A stretch of 64,000 nucleotides of DNA from Synechococcus sp. PCC 7336. GTDB lineage: Bacteria > Cyanobacteriota > Cyanobacteriia > Thermostichales > PCC-7336. Positions 8,301-15,700 of the stretch are shown here, piece after piece; positions within the stretch are counted from its first letter, which is position 1; every line of letters begins with the position of its first letter. The stretch lies in NCBI RefSeq assembly GCF_000332275.1, contig NZ_CM001776.1, positions 496,001-560,000 of the forward strand. Direction: 5' to 3'. Below the pieces are notes generated by a model. That model was given only the letters and a program-made list of their open reading frames with translations. It was not told the DNA's origin and searched no databases. Position numbers and translations under genes: made by a program.

Positions 8301-8903
8301 GTGGCATCCGAGTCAGCTCTTGGCGATGCTGCTGAAGGGATTTTTCCGCTAGTCCCAGGGCGCCGAGCAGATAACGGAGCACTTAGCGATCTTGACTTGA
8401 GCGAATTGACTGCACTGAGAGGGGCTGGTTTAAGTGACGGTGAGATCGCTCGTCAACTTCAGCTACTGGGAGGTACTCCTCTATTTCGTGGCACCACAAG
8501 GGACTTTCCTGGGAATCCCATATTACAGCGGTTAGGAATTTCGCCTGCATCTACAGATCCTCTGGTAGCAACAGTTTTTGCTCTTGAAGGCAAAGCAAGA
8601 GGTGGAGATCCCATAGTTTTGTTCGGAAATGCACAAGATTTTGGCAGCCCTGACATAAACTTAGGGAATGTGAGGAGAACCTTGGAAAGAGAGGTGGCTG
8701 TTGGTATGTCTCCATCAGACTTTGCTCGTAACGCACCAAATTCTATATCGGCTGATAGGGCCAGACAAATCCTAAGTGAGTTAGGTGTAGCAGACCTACC
8801 GCCTTCAATTGGATCTGTTCAGGAGGCAACACAAATCTTAGAAAATACTCCTCGTTTAACACCTGAGCAAATTCTCGAGTTCACGAGGCGTGCAGCAAAT
8901 TAA
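5352..8903 (+). CDS. Rhs/YD-repeat polymorphic toxin, 5'-truncated, ART-like tip
   Basis: The surviving 1,183 codons begin in the middle of an YD-repeat array (GRTTRFGYDALDRQT), so the usual long N-terminal part with its secretion signal is gone; the TTG start at 5352 is nominal. Residues 1-545 are YD repeats, which form the shell that encapsulates the toxin. Residues about 550-592 are the Rhs hyperconserved box (RYLDPSTGQFISQDPIG to NFIDPSG). A Pro/Glu/Arg-rich linker follows (about 670-790), then a hydrophobic stretch (about 833-865). The last 140 residues resemble an R-S-E ADP-ribosyltransferase: LFRGTT near 1044, STDPLVATVFA near 1067 and LEREVAVGM near 1111. The ART call is by motif only. 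An immunity candidate starts eight bases after the stop. Confidence 0.85.
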   Translation: MGRTTRFGYDALDRQTRITDALGNSTLFGYDAVGNLTSQADALGNTTRFVYDELNREIATIDPLGFTTTSTYTAVGTLASITDASGNTTTYEYDVRDLLVRETNQLGDSRSYNYDEVGNLTSLVDRNGRQTAYSYDSLDRLTQERFLDDAGTAVEQIDYTYDAASQLIGISDFDSSYTYRYDAAGRLTRSDNTGTAGIPTFTLDYTYDAVGNRLSVTDSIDAVETGVERFTYDSLDRVIDITQTGAAVSDKRVSYTYDAASQLIGVETFNDLAGTQVAIATTHSFDAAGRLANITHTDAGGTVLADYTYSFDAANRITAIQSLDGLSSFSYDASGQQLEGNFDFQTDESFSFDATGNRTNTGNIVGPNNQLLEDENFTYAYDAEGNRTQRTDKATGEVTQYEYDHRNRLTSAITLDSSGNETGRAEYTYDALDRRIGRTVEGQTERYLYDGSDIALVTYESGEVTQRFLHSTSIDRVVAQEDGAGNVLYALSDHQNTVRDIADSTGTVVNHLTFDSFGNITSQSDASVEFRFSFTGREFDEETGLYYFRARYLDPSTGQFISQDPIGFAAGDVNLYRYVGNSPLNFIDPSGNQAESPLQFNLSVESGSTIPQATINELRDRSNEIAEGSKTSLPETTINQTLARAREIAELRATEFSPVNPEPVSFDERTSVSPSAEAPEPPIAEAPEQPTLTPEPIIDEGADIIITQDDLPPRAPSPNQGTELSNSEHNPVPEPAVDEPEAEINEPEEPLPPRDPRPNRPRDPRRRVGPFVVSPDAVNGTDGPDVAGIQSTTSSTPGNTDSLASSPLFDSTPNPIAPLTAIDAFNNSSQALVTGAIVGGLALAAAPVTAAVVGVTLAVAVFGFSLRRRSQQAASLGRSQSVVDGSTLVGPLGRSEVETQLRVFTGAVGDITGVTQLIQGVTGRDFVTGATLSTQQRSEDLGTGVLSTATEVVGLITTADEVVRTFTANSRNSGPIRLSNSREVASESALGDAAEGIFPLVPGRRADNGALSDLDLSELTALRGAGLSDGEIARQLQLLGGTPLFRGTTRDFPGNPILQRLGISPASTDPLVATVFALEGKARGGDPIVLFGNAQDFGSPDINLGNVRRTLEREVAVGMSPSDFARNAPNSISADRARQILSELGVADLPPSIGSVQEATQILENTPRLTPEQILEFTRRAAN
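7389..7721 (+). repeat. linker duplication, copy 1
   Basis: This 333-bp segment codes for the Pro/Glu linker between the Rhs core and its toxin tip. It recurs at 9731-10063 with about two base differences (for example T/C at 7408). Such near identity in a fast-changing region points to recent duplication or gene conversion, and it provides homology for swapping one toxin tip for the other. Confidence 0.9.
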
Positions 8904-8911
8904 GGTGAGTC

Positions 8912-9220
8912 ATGGAATTTTTGATTGATTCTGTAAAAGAAATAGAAGATTTGCTCTATGTTGAAGGTGCTTGCAATAAGGGTACAATAAAAATAGGTGA
9001 TACTTTTCAGAAAGTGTATAGAAATATTCTAGCCAGAACGCCCGAAGGGAACTATGAAGTAACTGACATAGAAAATCTTAGATATGTCAACCTGAAGATC
9101 GTAATGATTAAAGCTTATGGTCACGCCATTGATGAGTTATATTCAGGCATGTCAGGAGGACTGTTTCTTGAGGGATCTAAAGATGTAAGCATCTCTAAGC
9201 AAGATATATTAGGAGGTTAA
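8912..9220 (+). CDS. putative immunity protein, EF-Tu domain II-like
   Basis: This 102-residue AT-rich gene starts eight bases after the toxin stop, with AAGGTGAG just before the ATG. The translation follows the beta-barrel pattern of translation-GTPase domain II: DLLYVEGACNKGTIKIGD resembles the GRVERGTIKVGD strand pair of EF-Tu, and IKAYGHAIDELYSGMSGGLF resembles the EmFrK-LDEAEAGDNVGLLL segment. There is no GTPase domain. Position and composition say immunity protein for the ART-like toxin. The resemblance to EF-Tu is by eye and may reflect a generic barrel fold. Confidence 0.65.
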   Translation: MEFLIDSVKEIEDLLYVEGACNKGTIKIGDTFQKVYRNILARTPEGNYEVTDIENLRYVNLKIVMIKAYGHAIDELYSGMSGGLFLEGSKDVSISKQDILGG

Positions 9221-9223
9221 CTC

Positions 9224-9700
9224 AAGGGCACCTCGATTAATTCAGGCTTATTGAGAATATGGCTGAATTATTGAGAATCTTCAACGAGTTTTCAAGGGTT
9301 CCAGGCTCTGCTTTTTGGACAAAAGCAATTTTTCGAGTTCCCCTCAATAGAGTGCATCCCAGTTTTGCAGATTTCAAGCAGAGAGAAATCCATTGAGGTA
9401 GAAACAGCGCTGTTTGAGGACTTGTGGAACATTATCCTCCTTCCATTGGGCTCCTGAAATTTTGATGCGCCGACCAATTTGCTTGACGGTAGACTCAATG
9501 GCTCCCGAGCCGATGGAAATCCCTTCTGTCTGGAAATAGCTGTAATTGACAATTCGATGTAGATGCTTCGTCAGATAGGCTATGAAGCGCTCCACCCGCT
9601 CGTGCTGCCAAGCCGCAAACTGCTCGATCGCACCATCAACATCCCCTTGCCACAGCCGAGCTTCCACCCGGTCAAGCCGTTTTTGTCTCTGGATGTGAGA
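9224..9700 (-). mobile_element. ISKra4-family remnant (3' part only)
   Basis: The segment contains the C-terminal third of an ISKra4-type transposase on the minus strand and its downstream end. The outer end is AAGGGCACCTCGATTAATT at 9224-9242, a 19-bp sequence that recurs at 11694-11712. The transposase N-terminus and the other end are missing: at about 9700 the sequence changes directly to the duplicated Rhs linker. Confidence 0.7.
9374..9700 (-). pseudogene. ISKra4-family transposase, C-terminal fragment
   Basis: About 108 residues remain (QRQKRLDRVEARLWQGDVDG onward), including IGSGAIESTVKQIGRRIK and a C-terminus reading QRCFYLNGFLSA, both typical of ISKra4 transposases. The protein lacks roughly two thirds of its length, including the first catalytic residues, and cannot be active. 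Its 5' end is fused to the second copy of the Rhs linker, which marks the breakpoint of the duplication. Confidence 0.8.
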
Positions 9701-11248
9701 GCTTCTGCTTCACCGGGTGCTGAGACACCCGAACCGCCGATTGCCGAAGCCCCCGAACAGCCCACTCTAACTCCCGAGCCAATCATCGACGAAGGGGCCG
9801 ATATCATCATCACGCAGGACGATCTACCCCCGCGCGCTCCCTCTCCCAATCAAGGCACCGAGCTGTCCAATAGCGAGCACAACCCCGTGCCCGAGCCTGC
9901 GGTCGACGAGCCGGAAGCAGAAATCAACGAGCCAGAAGAGCCCCTACCACCTCGGGATCCCCGCCCCAATCGTCCCCGCGATCCTCGTCGCCGAGTCGGC
10001 CCCTTTGTGGTGTCTCCCGATGCTGTGAATGGCACCGATGGACCAGATGTTGCTGGAATCCAACCTTCGACTACTCCTGAAACAGCTCCTTTAACTGAGC
10101 CCCAGCCAATTAACCCAGACCAGTTTGTACGAGAAGTGGTTACCGGTGGCGTTGTCACTGGAGCTGCTGTGGGGATAGCGATCGCAGGGTTTACAGCACT
10201 AGCCCCAGCAGCACTACCAGTAGCAGCCACCATTCTCGGTGTGGTAGCCCTCGGGACGACTTTGAATAATATCGGTCGTCGCTTGGATGAGGTGGATGAG
10301 GCGATCGCCCGAGAGGAGCAGAGAGCCCAACAAAATCTTTCGACTCCAGTCAATGGTTTAACGCCCCGCCAACTCCGCCGCAGAGCGGCTATTGGAGGTG
10401 CTCTCCAGTTGGGAACTAATCTGTCAGAATTTATCTTTGGCACCGATTTCGCCACCGGTAGAGTCTTAACCACGGAAGAGCGAACCAGTGCAGGTGCTTC
10501 AGCCGCTGTCGAGGGACTGGCTGAGATTATTACTGCCGGGGCAGCGCCAGACAATATTTTTCGCTCCTTTCCCGATGGCCCTCGAACGAGCACTCTCGGG
10601 GATCTTTCTGATGCTGCTGAAGTTTTCCCAATCGTTCCAGGTCGGAGAAATAACTTCTCAGATAATGTCCCAGACCCCGCTGAAGTCCGCGCTCGTCTCA
10701 ATGCCAGTCGCGCCAGCAGAGCTGAAGATCCCTCTGGATTCGCAGATTTCTCTCGTAGGGCTGACGGGATTACAAATTCAGCAGCCCGCTTCCAGCAAGA
10801 CTTTGATTTTGTGAATAGAGTCAACTCTGGGCTACAAAATTCACCAAACGATCCATTTGTACAGCGCATCCAGGCTTTGACTAATAACCTCGAGCAAGGT
10901 AGACCTGACTTTGTAGAGGGCTTAGGTGGAGCTCGCCTTGAGGCTGCACTTGGACGAGAGATTAGGAATCCTGCAACAATAGGCTTTGATTTTGTGGATG
11001 CTCCAGGCAGAGATAACATTGAGCTGAAAGGACCATTCTTGGAGATCAACGATAGGATCCAAACATTTGAATTGATTCCTGAGCTCAATTTACCACGTGT
11101 GGCAAGGAGCATTAATAGTGAGGTAGATTCATTGCCTACATCTAATATTGACCTAATTGTTGTAGACTTACTGGGACTCACAGATCAACAATCTTTAGAT
11201 CTATTAAGTCGAATTAAAGACACAATTAGAGTTCGCTTCTTAAGATAG
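9563..11248 (+). CDS. orphan Rhs toxin tip, PD-(D/E)XK nuclease-like
   Basis: The open frame has 561 codons, but its first 45 read antisense through the ISKra4 remnant; the meaningful part begins near 9703. It repeats the Rhs linker, then diverges after GTDGPDVAGIQ into a new tip. A hydrophobic segment (VTGAAVGIAIAGFTALAPAA) is followed by helical sequence. The last 110 residues carry an E...D...ExK pattern: GARLEAALGRE, GFDFVDAPG, IELKGP. This fits a restriction-nuclease-fold toxin. There is no YD-repeat core or hyperconserved box, so this is a displaced tip that would need recombination through the shared linker to be displayed. An immunity candidate follows at once. Confidence 0.7.
   Translation: MLRQIGYEALHPLVLPSRKLLDRTINIPLPQPSFHPVKPFLSLDVRASASPGAETPEPPIAEAPEQPTLTPEPIIDEGADIIITQDDLPPRAPSPNQGTELSNSEHNPVPEPAVDEPEAEINEPEEPLPPRDPRPNRPRDPRRRVGPFVVSPDAVNGTDGPDVAGIQPSTTPETAPLTEPQPINPDQFVREVVTGGVVTGAAVGIAIAGFTALAPAALPVAATILGVVALGTTLNNIGRRLDEVDEAIAREEQRAQQNLSTPVNGLTPRQLRRRAAIGGALQLGTNLSEFIFGTDFATGRVLTTEERTSAGASAAVEGLAEIITAGAAPDNIFRSFPDGPRTSTLGDLSDAAEVFPIVPGRRNNFSDNVPDPAEVRARLNASRASRAEDPSGFADFSRRADGITNSAARFQQDFDFVNRVNSGLQNSPNDPFVQRIQALTNNLEQGRPDFVEGLGGARLEAALGREIRNPATIGFDFVDAPGRDNIELKGPFLEINDRIQTFELIPELNLPRVARSINSEVDSLPTSNIDLIVVDLLGLTDQQSLDLLSRIKDTIRVRFLR
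9731..10063 (+). repeat. linker duplication, copy 2
   Basis: This is the second copy of the 333-bp linker described at 7389-7721, in the same orientation and reading frame, offset by 2,342 bases. Identity stops sharply at 10063, where the two toxin tips diverge. Confidence 0.9.
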
Positions 11249-11250
11249 AA

Positions 11251-11666
11251 ATGCAAAAAAAATTTTCTACAAAAAAGGCTTTGTAAGCGTAAAAGACTAT
11301 GACTTGAGATTTATTATCGATGAATCTCTTGAGGTTATTGATGCAAAGATAGCCGCCGATCCAGACAATGAATGGCTTCTTAATGTTCGAGAAGAGTGGG
11401 AGGGAGAACTCCTCAATCAAGGGCATAATCTAAGGGATTTACAACTTGATACCCTCATCAAGGATGAAAAATCTCAAAACAAAATAATTCAGATCCTTAG
11501 CGAAACCCGGAACAATATCCTTTCTCTAGGAGATATTGTTCCTCCTTTAAGCAATCGTAAAAAATTAAGAGCTTCTAATTACTATAATGTAGATAGAGCT
11601 CCAACCACGATATATTCAGATATTATAAATAGTATCGTCAATCTAATTAGAAATAGTCATAATTAA
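11251..11666 (+). CDS. putative immunity protein for the nuclease-like tip, frameshifted start
   Basis: The main open frame encodes YDLRFIIDESLEVIDAK and continues for about 120 residues. It is acidic, AT-rich and without recognisable domains or membrane segments. The only clean ATG (11251, two bases after the toxin stop) opens the wrong frame: ATGC plus eight A residues leads to a TAA at 11284. With nine A residues, the ATG would read MQKKIFYKKGFVSVKDYDLR directly into the long frame. Either a base was lost in the A-run, or slippage on it restores the frame, or a TTG at 11304 is used. The immunity role is inferred from position. Confidence 0.55.
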
Positions 11667-11693
11667 TACTGATTTTCCATGAAGCTGCGCTTT

Positions 11694-11712
11694 AAGGGCA
11701 CCTCGATTAATT
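11694..11712. repeat. 19-bp copy of the ISKra4 remnant end
   Basis: AAGGGCACCTCGATTAATT is identical to the outer end of the ISKra4 remnant at 9224-9242 and in the same orientation. It lies just beyond the immunity candidate of the second toxin tip. The two copies therefore bracket the second tip and its immunity gene, as if that block was once bounded by copies of the same element. Confidence 0.6.
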
Positions 11713-11749
11713 GACTATCCAGGCCAAGTTGCAAAATCACGTCAACTTC

Positions 11750-11913
11750 GGGCTCTTGCCAACTTTTGGTGCTCATCACTGTTGGACGAGAATGTTTGTC
11801 TTCAATTTTATAGAGAAGAGGGCTGTCAACCCCGATTTCTGGTTTCTATCCGCTCGAAATCGTCAGTATATTGACGGGTTATTTTCCAGATCCCCAAAAG
11901 TTGGCAAGAGCCC
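11750..11913. mobile_element. ISL3-related MITE, 164 bp
   Basis: Perfect 20-bp inverted repeats GGGCTCTTGCCAACTTTTGG (11750-11769) and its inverse (11894-11913) enclose about 120 bases with no transposase. The ends resemble those of the full ISL3 element at 1637, and about 20 bases outside the left end (TGCAAAATCACGTCAACTTC) also resemble the sequence outside that element. It is most simply a non-autonomous ISL3 derivative. No 8-bp target duplication is seen. Confidence 0.7.
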
Positions 11914-12094
11914 TAATCCCAACTCGCAATGGCTGGCGACGAGCGGCAAAGATGCTCCCCGTCAGATCGTCAACCTGTCTGCCGCAGCCTTGACAGATGT
12001 AGCGTTGACGATACGCTTGAGTATCATCCATACCCCGCTTGTTGACCTGCTCGCTCCCGCATCTAGGACACTTCACACCCTCCGGCCAGCGCAA
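11914..12094 (-). pseudogene. IS1595-like transposase, zinc-ribbon fragment
   Basis: About 58 residues on the minus strand match the N-terminal zinc-ribbon of IS1595-type transposases: RWPEGVKCPRCGSEQV, then YICQGCGRQ and LTGSIFAARRQPLRV. The frame is cut by the right end of the 164-bp MITE, and the DDE domain is absent. The N-terminal 20 or so residues usual for the family are also missing, so this is a dead fragment. Confidence 0.75.
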
Positions 12095-12260
12095 CAGCAG
12101 AATGCCGCTTCTATCTCACCTCCCTGCTATCCCTATAGAGCCATAAATATTTACGCTTTCTTTTCCCATTGCGATCGCAGAGCGCAGAATGCACGAGTTC
12201 GACAGAAAACATTAGAATGGTCTTTGCTTCGCACTGCTACCCCATCCGGCCCCCCATCCC

Positions 12261-13595
12261 ATGTCTCAGCAGACCTACCACATCACCACCTTCGGCTGTC
12301 AGATGAACAAGGCCGATTCCGAACGTATGGCTGGGGTTCTGGAAACCCTCGGCTATGCCGCTGCCGAGGATGAATTTGTCGCCGATTTAGTGCTGTACAA
12401 CACCTGCACCATTCGCGATAATGCCGAGCAGAAGGTGTATTCCTATTTGGGCCGTCAAGCTAAACGCAAGCACGACAACCCTGCCCTCAAAATTGTGGTG
12501 GCGGGCTGTGTGGCCCAGCAGCAGGGGGAACAATTATTGCGGCGGGTGCCCGAAGTCGATCTCGTCATGGGGCCGCAGTATGTCAACCGTTTGGCGGACC
12601 TGTTAGCCCAAGTGGAAGCGGGCAATCAGGTGGCGATGACAGAACCCACCCACATTCTTGAAGACATTACTAAGCCCCGCCGCGACAGCGACATTACTGC
12701 TTGGGTGAATGTGATTTATGGGTGTAACGAGCGCTGCACCTATTGCATCGTGCCGTCGGTGAGAGGGCTGGAGCAGTCCCGCACTCCCGAGGCAATTCGA
12801 CAAGAAATTGAGACCTTGGGTCGCGCGGGGTTTAAAGAAATTACCCTCTTGGGACAAAACATCGATGCCTACGGTCGCGATCTGAAAACCAACTTGGCCG
12901 CCCTACTGCGCTACATCCACGATGTGGACGGGATCGAGCGCATTCGGTTTGCCACCAGCCATCCCCGCTATTTTACGGAAGAGTTAATCGCCACCTGTGC
13001 CGAACTGCCCAAGCTGTGCGAGCACTTTCACATTCCCTTTCAGGCGGGCAATAACGAAGTGCTCAAGCGGATGCGGCGAGGCTATACCCACGAACGCTAT
13101 CGCGACATCATTGCTCTGGTGCGCTCGTATATGCCAGATGCCTCCATTACCGCCGACGCGATCGTGGCCTTTCCGGGGGAAACTGAGGCGCAGTTTGAAG
13201 AGACGCTGCAGTTGATTCGGGATATCGAGTTCGATGCTGTCAATACCGCAGCTTACTCCCCCCGCCCGGGCACTCCCGCAGCTACGTGGGAGGAACAGTT
13301 GAGTGAAGCTGTGAAAAGCGATCGCCTGCAGCGCATCAACCGGGCTGTAGCCCAGTCAGCCGCCGCCCGCAGCCAGCGCTATTTGGGTCGCATTGAAGAG
13401 GTATTGGTGGAAGCGGCCAATCCCAAACGACCGGACCAGGTGAGCGGTCGCACCCGCTCGAACCGGATGGTGTTTTTCGAGGGGGATCTGCAGCGCTGGC
13501 GCGGTCAGTTAGTGCCAGTGGAAATTCGCGAAGCGCGAGCCTTTAGTTTGTCCGGTCAGTTGATGGCTTCACCAACATTGCAAGCGGTTGGATAG
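12261..13595 (+). CDS. miaB: tRNA 2-methylthio-N6-isopentenyladenosine synthase
   Basis: MiaB adds the methylthio group to i6A37 of tRNAs that read codons starting with U. The protein has 444 residues, normal length. The N-terminal UPF0004 domain has its three cluster cysteines (FGCQMN, YNTCT, VAGCVAQ). The radical SAM motif GCNERCTYC lies near residues 154-162, and a C-terminal TRAM domain follows (about 370-435). ATG at 12261 gives the standard [14 protein letters not shown] start. It stands alone, directly after the accessory island, and marks the return to core chromosome. Confidence 0.97.
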   Translation: MSQQTYHITTFGCQMNKADSERMAGVLETLGYAAAEDEFVADLVLYNTCTIRDNAEQKVYSYLGRQAKRKHDNPALKIVVAGCVAQQQGEQLLRRVPEVDLVMGPQYVNRLADLLAQVEAGNQVAMTEPTHILEDITKPRRDSDITAWVNVIYGCNERCTYCIVPSVRGLEQSRTPEAIRQEIETLGRAGFKEITLLGQNIDAYGRDLKTNLAALLRYIHDVDGIERIRFATSHPRYFTEELIATCAELPKLCEHFHIPFQAGNNEVLKRMRRGYTHERYRDIIALVRSYMPDASITADAIVAFPGETEAQFEETLQLIRDIEFDAVNTAAYSPRPGTPAATWEEQLSEAVKSDRLQRINRAVAQSAAARSQRYLGRIEEVLVEAANPKRPDQVSGRTRSNRMVFFEGDLQRWRGQLVPVEIREARAFSLSGQLMASPTLQAVG

Positions 13596-13769
13596 GCAAC
13601 CTTCGGGTATCCTCCTTCTATAGTCAGAATTACTGTTGTCAGAATCCCCAATCTCGGTAACGTTGCCGAACTGTTCCCTCAGCAGCAAGAGGTTTGCGCT
13701 CGAATGGGGGACTGCCTTAATTGCCGTTGCTATAGTGGGTTTTAGCTTGGGGGGTCGTGGGGCTATTTA

Positions 13770-15695
13770 GTGGACAAGCGGACAAAATTGAAGCATTGGG
13801 CGCTACCTTTAGTGTGCTGCAGCACTTGCTTGTGGGGTGGCGGGATGGCTGTCGTTACCACTGCGCTGGAAGCTGCGATCGCGCCAGCGGCCGTCGTCCG
13901 CGCTGCGGAACTTGCAGAGAGTACTGAAACCACTCAACTGCGCGACTGGTCCTACAATCCCGCCTCGGGCCGCTTAGAAGTGAATGCTGGGGGGGCAATC
14001 CGGCCTGAACTATTTACCCTCGACAATCCCTCCCGCGTGGTGGTGGACTTTCCTAAAGTGATTTGGGGGCAGCCGGAGCGGATCGAGCGCTATCGCGGCG
14101 ATCGCGTACAGGCATTGCGCATCAGTCAATTCAACCCCGACACCACCCGCATTGTGTTGGATATCGATCCCGATCGCCCGATCTCACCCGCAGAATTGCA
14201 GCTTCTCACCGCCAGCCCGGAACGGTGGGCAGTTCAGCTTGCCCGATCGCCTCAGCAGAATGTCTCCCCAGTGGCGGCGGCCGCACCCCCCCAGACAGAG
14301 CTACTCCCGCCGCTACCGACAAGCGGTACAGCCTCCCCGGCGATCGCCTCTTCCTCCGAACCTCAGCTAGTGGCTCAAACTGGCGATCGCGAAGTCGATA
14401 TCCACATCTCAGCCATTGAATCCACACCCGAAGGCTTCTTGATTCGCACCAACGGACCTGTTGAGGTGACAACTCGCCGCTTGTTCGATCCCGATCGCAT
14501 TGCTGTCGATTTTTTTGGCGCAGATGTTTCCCAGATGGAGGGTCCGAAAGAGTTATCGGTCAATCGGCTGGGCGTCAGTACCCTCAGGGCCGGACAATTT
14601 TTGCCGACTGTCGCTCGCATTGCCTTAGACGTCGATGTCACCAGCGGTGATTGGGAAAGTGTCTACGATGCTGCTCGCGGCGGGGTGATACTCTACCCGG
14701 CCGGGGGGGCACAAGGGGCAACCCTAGTGGCCAATACCCCCGCCAACTTTGACGGGCCTCGGGCCACGCTGCGATCGGTGCAGTTGCAGGGCAATCGCCT
14801 CGTCATCGATGCCGATGGTTTTATGTTCTATCGCAGCGGTTGGGATCCCAGCTCGCGGGCCTATCGCATCTCGGTCAGTCCGGCGGTACTGCCTGAAGCT
14901 TTACCCGATCCGGGCTTGTCTGCGAACAGTCCGGTGGAGCGGATTCGGTTCGTGCAAGAAAATGCGACGACCGTCAGCATCTTGGTGCAGCCCTCGCGGG
15001 ACTTTAACGTGTTCGAGCCGTTTCCCGGCCAAGGTTCCCGCCGCATTACCCTCGACCTCCTCGGTATCGGTCAAACCGCGCCGCCCCCCGTCGCCCAGTC
15101 GGTGCCGTTGCCGGCACCGACGGCAGCTCCCACCCCCCAACTTCCCAGCCGTCGACCCCGAGCCACAATCGCCCTCGATGCCGGTCATGGGGGGGCCGAT
15201 CCCGGCGCGATCGGGGTGGGAGGCATTCGCGAAAAAGAGGTGAATTTAGATATTACCCAGCGAGTGCAGCGGTTGTTATTGGAGCGGGGCTTCAATGTGG
15301 TGATGACGCGGACGGACGATCGCAAAATTTTATTGCAACCCCGCATCGACAGGGCTGTGGCAGGGGGAGCCGCGATTTTAGTCAGCATTCACACCAATGC
15401 CCTCAACCGCTCCAACATTAGTGGAGCCGAAACCTACTACCTGCGTCCCGACAGCGCCCGATTGGCCCAAGTCATGCATCGCAATGTCGTGCAGGGAACG
15501 GGGGCAGTCAATCGCAATGTGCGGCGGGCGCGCTTCTTTATGGTGCGGGAGACCCCCATCACCATGCCGTCAGTCCTGTTGGAGTTGGGCTATTTAACCA
15601 ACCCAACCGAAGCGAGCCGATTGCGCACGGCGGAATATCGCGAGCGCGTAGCGCAGGCGATCGCCCGAGGAATTGCTGAATATTTTGGCAATTGA
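13770..15695 (+). CDS. N-acetylmuramoyl-L-alanine amidase with AMIN domains
   Basis: This 641-residue periplasmic enzyme cleaves the amide bond between MurNAc and the peptide stem and probably works in cell separation. A GTG start at 13770 gives a basic, hydrophobic export signal (about 1-45). Two AMIN domains follow (about 55-150 and 205-305), with a third AMIN-like segment at 325-430. After a Pro-rich linker comes the zinc-dependent Amidase_3 domain, with DAGHGG, REKEVNLD, SIHTNAL and LLELGYLTN supplying metal ligands and the catalytic glutamate. The layout matches AmiC-type amidases of cyanobacteria. Confidence 0.93.
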   Translation: MDKRTKLKHWALPLVCCSTCLWGGGMAVVTTALEAAIAPAAVVRAAELAESTETTQLRDWSYNPASGRLEVNAGGAIRPELFTLDNPSRVVVDFPKVIWGQPERIERYRGDRVQALRISQFNPDTTRIVLDIDPDRPISPAELQLLTASPERWAVQLARSPQQNVSPVAAAAPPQTELLPPLPTSGTASPAIASSSEPQLVAQTGDREVDIHISAIESTPEGFLIRTNGPVEVTTRRLFDPDRIAVDFFGADVSQMEGPKELSVNRLGVSTLRAGQFLPTVARIALDVDVTSGDWESVYDAARGGVILYPAGGAQGATLVANTPANFDGPRATLRSVQLQGNRLVIDADGFMFYRSGWDPSSRAYRISVSPAVLPEALPDPGLSANSPVERIRFVQENATTVSILVQPSRDFNVFEPFPGQGSRRITLDLLGIGQTAPPPVAQSVPLPAPTAAPTPQLPSRRPRATIALDAGHGGADPGAIGVGGIREKEVNLDITQRVQRLLLERGFNVVMTRTDDRKILLQPRIDRAVAGGAAILVSIHTNALNRSNISGAETYYLRPDSARLAQVMHRNVVQGTGAVNRNVRRARFFMVRETPITMPSVLLELGYLTNPTEASRLRTAEYRERVAQAIARGIAEYFGN

Positions 15696-15700
15696 ATCGG

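Noticed and set aside
9850-11181. 443-codon minus-strand open frame across the second toxin tip
   Set aside because: It is the antisense of the linker and tip. Its translation is Ser/Arg/Pro-rich with no family features, and the plus strand explains the region.
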